Shown here piece by piece: positions 1 to 19,835 of a stretch of 64,000 nucleotides of DNA. Source of the stretch: Desmodesmus armatus (Eukaryota > Chlorophyta > Chlorophyceae > Sphaeropleales > Scenedesmaceae); NCBI GenBank assembly GCA_007449985.2, contig VIIQ02000662.1:248001-312000 (forward strand), in the 5' to 3' direction. The notes below the pieces were generated by a model. The model did not search any database. It saw nothing but the letters and a program-made list of their open reading frames with translations, and was not told the origin of the DNA. The position numbers were made by a program, and so were the translations under genes. Positions within the stretch are counted from its first letter, which is position 1, and every line of letters starts with the position of its first letter.

Positions 1-2312
<2,312 letters not shown>

Positions 2313-3339
2313 GTTGCTGCCCTAGAAGGAGAGACGGCAACGTGTGGGCAGCTATACGCCTTTGTTCGCGGTCCTATGTCCTGAAAGCTTTCAGAAGCCC
2401 CCTGATCTGCTTCCCACCACTGAGCTGCTGCACGAGTCACGAGGGGCAACCTGGCAGTCGTGACACAGTACAAGACGTTCTGCTATAGGACACGACACTT
2501 AGAGTTGGCACAGTAAGGGCTGCTTGCGGGTGTACAGCGTTGATCAGAATTCACGACACGGAAGGTGGCCACAACATACGGCCTCGCGCTTGGTTTCGAG
2601 CAATTAGTACACAGTAAGTAAGATTACAAGCGAACAAAAGCAACGGTTCTGATGCTCCAGCACGGGGTTCCTTCCCGCCAGGTTACGTAACCTCAACATG
2701 CGGGTGATAGCCTCCTGTTGCTTTGTAGGTATATGAACCTTGCCCTACCTACTCCACCTGATTCATTGACCATCCGGTTCCTGCCCACCCATCACCACGC
2801 ACCTCACCCCCCTGTTCGACCCCCCCCCCCCCTCCCCACCCCCACCCTCCACCTGACACATGGCCCCTCTGGCATGAACAGAGACTGGCAGCATGGTGAA
2901 CGGCATCTGCCGCATAGATTCTCATGCTGTGTTGGCAGAGTGGTGCAGCAGATCAGAGTTGGCATCTGTGCTGGGGCAGGTGCTGGGGCAGGCATGCAAG
3001 CATGATGTCCCCTTCTGGCATCCCCCTGCACTGAACTGCCCCCACAGCACCGGCGCCCATTCACCACCTCTTCCCTCTTGAGGGTTACAAGCGCACAAAA
3101 CAGCACAGAAGCAGGCTCATATGGCTCACAAAGCAACGTGAACAAGTGTGAAGTACAACCTGGCTGCCAGGTCCAAAGCAGCGAAACCCGCACCAAGAAA
3201 GGTGCCCGGCAGTCTGAGACTGGAACCCACCACAAAATGCTGCCCAAACAACAGGACAACCCAGGCAAGCTGTCACATTCATTGTGCTGACAGTTGCAGC
3301 AAACCAAACAGCTTTCCTACAGGCCTCCATTGGCTTCAA
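2313..3339. other. Intergenic region between acetate kinase and aldolase genes
   Basis: No gene is recognised here. The stretch should hold the acetate kinase promoter and 5' UTR and the aldolase 3' UTR. It contains a short C-run near 2820. Open frames here are short and resemble nothing known. Confidence 0.5.
3085..3089 (-). promoter_or_regulatory. Probable poly(A) signal TGTAA for the aldolase gene
   Basis: TGTAA on the minus strand, about 250 bases past the aldolase stop codon. This pentamer is the usual chlorophycean poly(A) signal. The assignment rests on motif and position only. Confidence 0.4.
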
Positions 3340-4858
3340 TCATGCAGTTCCTGCTGCTGCTGGTGTGGCAGGTGACACTCTGCTGGCAGCAGCAGCAGCC
3401 ACAGCAGCAACCCTGCTGAATGCCTGCTGCCCAGCAGCAACATCGGTGGGGTCCCTTGCCCATGCTTGCAGGGCGGACGCTTGCAAGGCCCTTCCAAAGC
3501 TGAATGTCAACGCCCACGGCTGGCAGCTGCACCCAACAGTACCGGTGCCAACACCAGCACGTTCATGTGGCTTGCAAGCGGCATTCATGGCCGCCAAGTG
3601 CTGTGCAGCTTGCACTTCGCCTTGCCCTCCCGACAGGAAAGCTATGCCAGGCAATGCCGGCGGTACGGTCCGCCGCAGGACACGCAACGTAGCAGCAGCA
3701 AATTCCTCAGCAGTACTGCTGGCACTGCTAGTAATGCTGCTGGTACTGCCAGGCAGTACCATTGCTGGCTTGAGCACAACCCCTTCAAGCAGAACCCCTT
3801 GTTCCAACAAGGCATGAACCACAGCTGACAAAACCCTCAAACTGACAGCCTCGGAAATCTCAATACCATGTGCCCCTTCCATAACCATGACCTCTGGCTC
3901 CACAATCGGCACCAAGCCCGCTGCCTGTGCTACTGCGGCATACTGCGCTAGCTGCTGTGCATTGATGGCAACTGCTTCTGGTGTGGGCCACCCTCGCGAC
4001 TCATCTATCCGCAGCACAGCGCGCCACTTTGAGAAGGTTGCGCCGTCAGCAGCATACTGCTGGCATCGCTGCGCAAGGCCCTCTAAGCCCTTGGTTTCGG
4101 TTTCAAACAACGGCCCTGGGTCGTCAGGGTTAAGAGGGGCTGTCCCTAGGTCAACCTTGACGCCAACTGCTACCCCTCTGGTGATCAGGGCCTCAACCAA
4201 GCGAGGGCCAGTGGTGTGCCTCGTACTGCTGTCACTGTCACTGTTGCTGGCATGAATTTGCGCGGTGTCCAAGGGCTGGTAGAAAGTTTCTTCTGTCAAT
4301 ATCACACCGCTGATGAACTTGTCGAGGTCTGGGGTGGTAAGCAGGGCATGGCGCCATGCCGCGCGGTTGCTGAGACTGTTTGTGATCCCCACCTCCTTGA
4401 ACCTGCAGCAGTGACCATGGGGAAGCGCAGACAGTCGACGCAGTCAAAGGCAGTAAAACATGGCAGCTGACGAGGTTTTTGCTGATGTTGGCTTTATGCT
4501 TTGGCCTCTGTAAGGGACAGACAGCAATTGCTGCGCTTGATCGCAGTCTACTGATGCTGCTGGTAGGGGTCCCACATCAGGCTCCAAACGGGTGAGCGCT
4601 GGCATGCACCTGACGGATACATACTCGCCTTCTGCCCATGGTTGCACTTGACTCGTCGGCAGCTAGGATGCCTTTGCCTGGGGCAATCAACTGCTGTGCA
4701 GTATGAGCTAGGCGTTGATGCTGCTGCTGAGGTGTGGCATCAGTGACTTGGCACTGCTTCGTGGTGGCACTGCTGGGCTGGGCTACCGTATGCGTTGGAA
4801 AGGCCGTACTCGAGCTTGTGAGCAGCAGGAGGGAGATGACAAGACTGCATCGATGCAT
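3340..4858 (-). CDS. FBA: Class I fructose-bisphosphate aldolase with hydrophobic N-terminal leader
   Basis: The enzyme cleaves or forms fructose 1,6-bisphosphate in glycolysis and the Calvin cycle. Two exons, 4858-4629 and 4402-3340, give about 430 residues. Exon 1 has the class I start APGKGILAADESSATMGRR. Exon 2 has WRHALLTTPDLDKFISGVIL, then VPIVEPEV, the Schiff-base lysine in GVVLKPAMV, the phosphate-binding stretch FLSGGQ, and TFSFGRALQASAL close to the C-terminus. The single intron (4628-4403) has a GC donor (AAG|GCGAGT) and a normal CAG acceptor, with phases matching across it. From the chosen Met at 4858 the protein begins with a hydrophobic LVISLLLL segment followed by Ser/Thr-rich sequence. 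That resembles an ER signal peptide more than a typical algal chloroplast transit peptide. Other upstream starts in the same frame are possible. The family assignment is firm; the compartment is not. Confidence 0.93.
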
Positions 4859-6326
4859 CGCATGTTGACAGACCAGATCACTTTTTTTGTTGTTCATAGC
4901 AGCAACATACATATCCAGTGGATGATGCGTCCTTTCACATCCCTTTGACTGTTGTATCCACAAGTTTTCGTTTCAGGAGAGTGGCTCGACATGTCATGGA
5001 ATGGCATGCATGAGCATGAACAGCGGCACCAACCGGTCTGGCACATGTTGGCATGCACCCATTCGCTAACAGTGCCCTGGAAATACCCAGACAAATTATG
5101 TTGCTGCCTAAACAGCTGTTTGGGTTGTTGCAACGCTCTGGCACTAGCTGCTAGATGCAATCATGCGTCTGTACTGTACACACTGCTCGATTGTACACCG
5201 GCCAGGTGGCTTGATGGACTATTACTGGCAGGTTGGCTGTGCTGCTTTCTTTGCTGCTGTGCTGAAACGCACAAACACTGCCGCGAACATGCTGCCCTCA
5301 TTCAATTGCAGACTGCATCCCAAGTAAATCATCGGTCACAATCTGCACCTAAAGCACACAGTTACATGCTGCACATAAGGTTGCGCTGCAACCCACAGCC
5401 AATATGGCGCTGACACGTCCTGTGCAGGTATGCAGGCAGCATCCAGAACTATACTTATGCACAAGCTTGCAGAAAACACAAACAAGGTACACAAAGCAGC
5501 AGGAAGATCTGTTGCACAGACATGCTGGGCTCCTCGGCCCACAAGCAACAACCATACAGCCTCCCCCCTTCATACACAGCACACCTTTGTGCTGTGGGGC
5601 CATGCATACCAGCTGGTAGGATTGCCCCAGCCATTCCAGCATCACTAGCAGTTGCTACTAGCTTCGCATCAAACTTGCAGCAGCTTTGATTGTCAGCGGT
5701 ACAAACCATACCTAACGCTGGCCAAGCCACCTGCTCCATGCCCCCTGGCTCTATAATGCTCCATGCATCTGCAACCCTACGCCATGCACAACCCAGCTGC
5801 TGCATGCACAGCATGGCACAGCATAGCAAGGCGTGGGCGACCTGCACACCAAGTGCTTGCCATTTGCTGTGGCACCAACAGCCACACTGCCCTTGCCACT
5901 AGCACACCACCCTCCACTGAACAACACCCCGGCGTGCTTCTGGACAACCAACACCCACATAAAACAACTACAACAACGGCATGCCCTGACATATATGAAG
6001 ACGGTGAACAACGTTTAATCAAGCTGGAGTCCACGTCACGTTGCTGATATTGCTGCCAGCGCTAGACCAGCGCAGGAGCCTACCCAAAGGCTGTCTGACA
6101 GCCACCGCGGCCCTGGGCTACACATACAACAGCTGCGCTGCTGTGCACAGGCAGCCAGCAGAGCCTTAGCAGGGCCATCCAAGCTTCACACCCTCAACAT
6201 GCCAGTCACCTGACTCACCCCCAGCTCCCACAGCAACAGCCCACATTCTGTGTACTTCAACTACAGGTAGCACCAGCAGCTGTAGAGTCGGCACGCTGGG
6301 GAAGGGTAGGGTGTTGGAACAGCGCC
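4859..6326. other. Gene-poor stretch of about 1.5 kb
   Basis: It lies upstream of the aldolase gene and downstream of the secreted-protein gene. Several open frames of 60-150 codons exist on both strands, but they are rich in Cys, His and Gln from TGC/CAG-type composition and show no domain. I see nothing else in it. Confidence 0.5.
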
Positions 6327-8903
6327 TTAGGAGGAAGCGTAGCCCTTGCTGCTTGTGAGCTTGATGTTGTAGGTGTTGGGAGTCACGGTGGGGTATTTGT
6401 CGGCAGGCAGGGAGGATGGGAGGCCCGCAGCGACTAGCTCTTCGGGAGAATATGAGGTGAATCGCACCACGTAGTCCATGTAACCTGTGTGGTACTCGAT
6501 AGTACGGTCCATGCTGGTGACTGTCACCACGCCAGAGATCATGTCAGCGAGGCCGTCAAAGGTTTTGGTGCCGTTGTTGTTGCGGCGGCGCCTGGAACGC
6601 CTTTCAGGGGCTGGGAACCCTCCCTCAAAAACGTCGTCAGGCAAGCAGGATAGCTCCTCAAAGGCAAGTTGCAGGTCGTCCTCCTGTGTTGACTTAACCT
6701 GAAGGAGACGGGGCACAAGGAGACAGAAGAACAGCGAGAAAGTAAGGTGCTGTGCAAGGAGAAGGGCGGGGAGGGGAGGGTGGTAAGAGTAAGAGTGAGC
6801 TTACGGCTGCACATGCCGTCACATGGGGAGTCTCTACCATTGACTATTCTATTATGTTGATTCATAATGTGCTGCATCTGTTGATGTAGCTACGTACGTA
6901 GCTACATGCTGGGCAGCGGCTTGGAGGCTGCTGCAACTGACTACGAGGTCTCCTTCAGCTGTAGCTGTGAGTAGAGAAGAAGTCACTGGGCTTGAAATTT
7001 GCTACAGCATGGCTGTGAATGCGCAGGAGGCCCGCCGGGCTGTGCGACGGCGTGACAGCTCCACATGCATGCACAAGCATAGAGGAGAAGGTGCCTCCTC
7101 TGACACTAATGCCCCACCCTGCTGTCACAAGCTTGAAGCAAACCAACTGAACTGCTGCGCAACTGGTGCACAACTTGACAGCATAAAAATCAGTTCAAAA
7201 ATAGAGCGTTCTTTTTATTTGAAACAAATTCAAAATGACATGAGCTGCTGTTGTGCCCCTCGACAGCGGCTGGACGTCAGATGTGATGCAGCTCCGTGCA
7301 GCAGAGTGTCCTGGGTAACAGCTACCTGCCATCTACGAGCACCACTCTAAAAGCATCACTGTAACAGAGGTGTGAACCCATTCTCACCCATGCTTCGTAG
7401 AGGCCTCCCTTGAAAGACAAGACCATCTGATCACACAGCAGGTCGGTTCCACAGTACTCCGATGCAGATGTGAGGTAGCAGGTGGCCCAGGCAGTGCCCA
7501 GCTTCTCCACAGATCCACCGACTGAAGGTTGCCCTTCGGGTTGGAAGAGGTTGACGTTCCAGTCGCATGTGCCAACCTTGAGGGTGGGGGTGTCAACACC
7601 TGCGAGGGTGCGGCAAGTGCACACAACAGCGCTCACGTCAGAGCGTGGTGGTGGCCTACCGGTGTGCTGTGTGCTGCGCAAAGCATGCTGCGTGGTGCGC
7701 TTGTGTCACAAAGTATGCAGGTAGTACTTAAGTACAGGTACCTCATGCCCTCTCAACTGTGTCTTTTCAGAGCCCCTGGGTGGGTGATGATCACCGCAGC
7801 CGTCCTGTAAGGTACAGTCCTTGGCTACATTCAATACTTTTTGGCTATACTAAGGGCCTAATGAACAGTGGATCTCACATGCAAGTGTAATTGACTGAAT
7901 AGCTGCGCTTTGCATTATCACAGCCGACCGCAAACCGGGGCCCAGCACAGTCAGTGAGGCTGCAGGCACTACATCCCCTACAGTACCAAGCCACCTCAGG
8001 GCGGGGAGAGGTTGCCAATCAACACCTGAAGCAACACACGCCCAACATACCCAGCACTCCTGTGTCAAATCTCATCCACTCCCTCCCTGACTTCCTTTCA
8101 CTTCCAACTCGTCTCCACTTTCCCAGGCTGTTCAATATTTCTGTCGTGCTGGTGCGCAAGGCAAGTCAGAAGTGCCCTGATGATGCTGGTTTGTGCTGTT
8201 TGTGACCGCACCTGTGCCAAAGCCGCCGGTAGAATCCTCTCCATAGCCATAGGAGTCGCGGTCACCACAGCATGTCAGGTCAGACCTGGTCCAGCACGTT
8301 GGACAGAACAGCAGTACAGAACAGCAGAGGTTAAAAAGGCAGGCGCAGCTGCCTGGGGGCTGCAGTGGTGCACCAACAAGGATGCAAAAGCTGTTGTTGC
8401 ACCAGCTCAGCACAAGAGCAGTACCGTATCAGCATCCTGCTGAAGTCAGAGGAGCAGCTTAGTTCTGTCAATCCCATCAAAGAAGGGCTGCACCCTCGTC
8501 TGGTCTGCTGAGTGGAAACAGCACACACCACCTCATCAGGAACCACCAACCAAATACCGCTGCACTGGGCCTCTACAACAGCAGCCCACGAAGCTACTCA
8601 CTGCCAGAAGCTTCCATGTGTGCAATCACCACACGCAGTGGTACCGTTGCAGGAGCCATCGGGTGAGTGGTCAATCCTGCTGCAACCGATGTAGCGGCAG
8701 TTATACTGCAGCTTCTCCTGCAGGCAGATGTGCTTCACGTGCGCCTCCTGATGGCCGCCCATAGTCTTCGCACAAGTGGATGGACCAGCTTTCAGCGCAT
8801 GAAACCAATCAGCGAACATGGGAGCAGCTGCATCCACCCCAGCCATCGCTGGCACCAGGGCCCCAAGCAAACACAGCGCTACTGCAACCGATGAGGCCCT
8901 CAT
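6327..8903 (-). CDS. Secreted Cys-containing protein of unknown function
   Basis: I do not recognise the family. The protein starts at 8903 with a clear signal peptide (MRASSVAVALCLLGALVPAMA). The proposed exons are 8903-8602, 8285-8212, 7599-7337 and 6698-6327, giving about 336 residues with consistent phases. The mature part is Cys-rich in its first half (CAKTMGG, CRYIGC, CNGTTACGDC, LTCCGDRDSYGYG). A middle segment contains CDWNVNL, WATCYLTSASEYCGTDLLC and GSHLCYSDAF. The last exon has a basic patch (RRSRRRRNNN), then a non-Cys region ending in LTSSKGYASS. The weakest junction is exon 3 to exon 4. The stronger-looking donor at 7325 would break the frame, so the donor after 7337 (CTC|GTAGAT) was chosen; an extra exon in the 638-base gap is also possible. 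A secreted extracellular-matrix or cell-wall role is a guess from the signal peptide and cysteines only. Confidence 0.65.
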
Positions 8904-9447
8904 TGTGATACGTTCTTTGAGTAACTGCTGATAGGATAATGGACGGCTGGCCTGGGGTGCTCAAGGAGAGAAGCGACTTCAACCGCTAATTTGAACGTCA
9001 ACAACCCTGGACTCCTCACACTGACCGCGCAGCTCAATAGCCAAAATTTAGAATGCCCCCGCCCCGGCTGTTGGGGTTTTCCCAGTCACAAGCACGGGTG
9101 ACTCGGGTGCAAGGTCTTCATATGCATGTATGCAAGCCCTGACTTCAGGCGTTCTGTGCATTGTAGTGTGTTCTGTGCACTACTCGTGCCTGTAAGCACT
9201 CACACGTTTGGGGTTTTTTTAAGTGGGCAGGTGCAGCAATACTGCCCATGACCACCTCAGCTGATGCACTCTCCATCCATGGGTGGCCTAGGCCTGCCAA
9301 CCCAAACTTTGAAGACCTGCAAGGCGGCATAGCAATTGCTGGTTGCAACCAGCATGGCTTAAATACGCTGTGACCTGCAAAACCTTGAAGTGCTTTACCC
9401 GTCACCTATGTGAACAATCAAGTGTCCTTCAGACCTCTACTCATCAA

Positions 9448-9497
9448 GGTGATCACATGTTGGTCAGAGGCAGGTGATCACATGTTGGTCAGAGGCA
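9448..9497. repeat. Perfect 25-bp tandem duplication
   Basis: Two identical adjacent 25-base units, 9448-9472 and 9473-9497, lie in the 3' flank of RPT4. Each unit contains the palindrome TGATCA. No function is apparent; a recent local duplication is the simplest reading. Confidence 0.9.
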
Positions 9498-9589
9498 GAC
9501 AGGTGGTGGACTGTCCCTGTATCAACACCCTGGGAGTGGCATTCCAACAACACCCTGGGAAAGGGATTCCAACCCAACCGAAGGCCAGA

Positions 9590-9594
9590 TTACA
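9590..9594 (-). promoter_or_regulatory. Probable poly(A) signal TGTAA for RPT4
   Basis: TGTAA on the minus strand about 165 bases after the RPT4 stop codon at 9757, a typical distance for a chlorophycean poly(A) signal. Confidence 0.45.
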
Positions 9595-9756
9595 ACAAAC
9601 ACGCCCACAGCAAGGGCAACAGCAGGCGCAAGCAGACTGCAGCGCCCAGCACAGGGTGAAGCCTGCGCCCAACACCTTGAAAACCTCAAGATGAGCTCCA
9701 CTCTGTTGGGAGACTTGGACACTCTTCTTGAAACCGCAGTCACTCCTTTTGAAGCC

Positions 9757-16964
<7,208 letters not shown>

Positions 16965-18023
16965 GCTGTGTGTGCTTTTAGGGACCTGCTGCAGCTGCCC
17001 CCCGAGTCACAGCCTGCAGCTGCAGCGGCCCAGGACGTGATTTATAGAAGCCGGTGCTCTTTTGGAAGCTTGCCCGACACACTCAGCTCCAACCCACACA
17101 AGACAGGCGAGATCAGCTGTTCTGAATGAAACTGATGAGATGGCAGTGCAGCCGTGAGGACGTGTGGTGGCTAGACCTTGCTGCGGTGTTTGTTAAACGT
17201 CTACAGCGACCTTCGTGCCTGGGCACTGCTCTGAACTCTCGTCATGTGGGGTACTAGATCGTTGAGTCGAGTTTTAGGTGAACAGCCCTTTCCCTTGCCT
17301 GGAATGTAATTGAGAGTGGATAAACTGAGAACATGGGATGAAAGTAAATGTTTGTGCATATCCGGAGCGCACACATAGTGTTCCTCTGATGTACAGAGCA
17401 CATGATCAAGGTCACGTTTCAAAGGGCCTGGCCACTCGGTCATGCCACAAACAAAGCCAGAACATACAGCATGATGAATACAAGCGAAACACAAGCATAA
17501 CACTGGTGGACCCAGCCCTTTGCGTCGCCCTCAACAACCAGCACCTGCTCCCTCTGGTCAGCAATGCGCGTTTTGCAGCTGCAGTGCTGTGCAGAGCAGC
17601 AAGGCCCCACTCTCCTAGTTTCAGAACAAAAGAACATAGCCATCATCACTCGTAAAACCTTCAGCCAAACCCACAAACTGGAACACTAGCTGCATGTGCA
17701 GGACCAGACCGGCGTTGCTCACAGGCCCGGCCTGCTGAAGCTGCACCTGCTGCGTGACAAGGGTGCAAGCAGCAACCACGCTACACGAGAGCCGAAAAAG
17801 CACTGGGGGCCTGGCAGCTGGGCAATCATGACGCTGACAGCTGCGGCTAGCAGACCCAGCGCTTGACGGCTTGGCAGCACGCGGCAACTGTGAGCCTTGC
17901 GCACAGGATCACTCCACAGAGGCACGCACAAGCATGCTGAACACGGCAGCAGCTGATGCTGACACAGTTCTGACCAGGCGCATGTGCCCAAGACAGAAAA
18001 AGAATGCTGCTGCGGTGCTGGGC
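16965..18023. other. Intergenic region between RPT4 and cytochrome b5
   Basis: It should contain the RPT4 promoter at its left end and the cytochrome b5 3' UTR at its right end. No coding sequence is recognised. Confidence 0.5.
17041..17047 (-). promoter_or_regulatory. TATA-like box for RPT4
   Basis: The minus strand reads CTATAAA about 77 bases before the RPT4 start codon. The position is plausible for a core promoter; no other evidence. Confidence 0.35.
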
Positions 18024-19375
18024 TCAATCCTTCTTCTGGCTGGACAGGTAGAAGTTGACAAACACTGCTGCCAGAATCAGCAGCAGTGGTAGCAACATGC
18101 TGAAGGTCGAAGAGCCGCTGCTCTTGCTAGCTGCTGCTGCTGATGCGCTCCTGCCTGAGGGGGCAGAGTCACCTCCCTGCAAAGGGCATCAAGACAAGCA
18201 CGTGCTCAAAGAGAAGTGATCACCATTAAAACATCGACATGGATATGGATAAACCAAAGTACTAAAATACATACTGCAGCAGAAGCAGAGGAGTCCAGAG
18301 CCACACGCCCACCGAGGCGCCCACAGTGGACGACGTGACCCTCTGCCAGGCTGTCAAGGTCAGGTCAATCAGGCTGGTGTGTCCTTGCTCCTGAGGCTGA
18401 CAAAGCACCCAGAGCCATTCCATACAGCTCACACGCAGCAATGAACACATGCAGTTGATTGCTCACCGCAAAAGTGCCAAGCAAGTACTTCTCCAGCATG
18501 TCCCGCGCACTCTTGCTGTGCCCGATCTCCTCAAAGTCTTGGGTAGCGTCCTTGCCTGCAGAAGAAGGAAGGTTGGTAACAGAACACAGCATCAAGCAGT
18601 GCATACAGCCAAGCAGACCACTTCCGCAAGCCAATGAGATGCGTTGAGGGTAACGTATATGTTCGTAAGCTGCACGGACGGCTCCCGCAACACACGCATC
18701 GTCATTATGTGCCATAAATAAGCGATCTTTACGTCCCCACAGTCTCCCTGCCAGGTCCGAAGGCTGGAAGCAGCACCACAGGAGGTTACTGCTTCTGCCA
18801 GGGCCAAGGCCATCATTGGGGTCACAGGGCATGATACAAAAACACAGGACCAGACAATGCGTCTGCGTGCCAACTGCCTACACTGCACAGTGTACACACC
18901 CACACACCCACGCAGTGCCAGCTGGCTCGGGCCAAGTGGTACTGCTGCAGCCCCCGTTCACCAGTCACCCTTGCAGCAGCTGCAACCATTTTAACAGACG
19001 TACCTGCACTGTTCACAATGATGTCATAGCCTCCTGGGTGCTCCTGCACATCACAACAGCATACACCATGGGCATTCACTGGTGGCCTTGCAGGCCCATG
19101 CAGTTTCCTTCCCGCACCATACTGCGTCCTCACAAGCGCAGCACCACCATTGCTTGCTTTATGTGCTGTAACCACTCACCTCCAGGAAATCTGTGACATC
19201 ATAGACCTTGCCATGAACAACCAGCCAGCAGGACTGCGTCAAGGCACACCAACCACAGTCAGTCGCTGCCTGAAGCATTATGAGGGGTGCTGCTGACTGC
19301 CCAGCAGCAACCACCAACCTTGTCATCTGTATGCTTCTTGCACTCATCCAGAGTGAAGGTCTTTGCATCTGCCAT
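18024..19375 (-). CDS. CYB5: Cytochrome b5, tail-anchored ER form
   Basis: A small haem electron carrier that supplies electrons to fatty-acid desaturases and other ER oxidases. Five exons: 19375-19319, 19233-19180, 19043-19004, 18555-18467 and 18176-18024, all in phase, giving 130 residues. The haem domain starts FTLDECKKHTDDK, continues with CWLVVHGKVYDVTDFLEEHP, and carries the two haem-ligand histidines in HPGGYD and IGHSKSA. After KYLLGTF comes a Gly/Ser/Ala linker, then a single C-terminal membrane anchor (MLLPLLLILAAVFVNFYL) and a short polar end, SSQKKD. This is the classic order for a tail-anchored microsomal b5. The gene is divergent from SEC63, 460 bases away. Confidence 0.96.
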
Positions 19376-19835
19376 AGTGTCAAGCTGAAGCTGAAGGGCA
19401 GTGAGCGATGGTGCTGCAAAAAGGCTGACAGCAGACAGAAGAGACAGTGACGCTGAGGCTGTGGCGTTGGTCGCACTGGGATGTGATGTCAACGTATCTC
19501 AGGAAGCAAATTCGTCCAAGCTGACAAACGACGTAAACGAGGTTCAGCAACTGAACTGCCAAACTGGCTCGGCGGGCACGTGCTCGCCAGATAGACTGGG
19601 ATGCTCGCTGTCAGGACGTTGGGGGCCACTTGTATGCCAAAGCCCCGGGTAGCGCTCTGCCTCTGCCAGGCAGTCCTTCATCTCTAACTGCCATTCCACT
19701 GAATAGGCCAGTCCTTGGGCCACTGCTGTAGACGTGTACCCGGTGTCACCCAGCTGACTGTATCAAGCTTCCAGGCTCTGCAGCAGCCTTGCCCAGCACC
19801 TTGGACAAGCAGCCCCAGCAGACAGCACATTCACC
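19376..19835. promoter_or_regulatory. Divergent promoter region for cytochrome b5 and SEC63
   Basis: 460 bases separate the two start codons, so both 5' UTRs and core promoters must fit here. No clear TATA box or shared motif is seen. That both products act at the ER membrane makes co-regulation possible but unproven. Confidence 0.45.

Larger units (their letters stand above)
8904..9756. other. Intergenic region between secreted-protein gene and RPT4
   Basis: It should contain the promoter of the secreted-protein gene and the RPT4 3' UTR. It holds a perfect tandem pair at 9448-9497 and a TGTAA signal for RPT4 at 9590-9594. No gene is seen. Confidence 0.5.
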
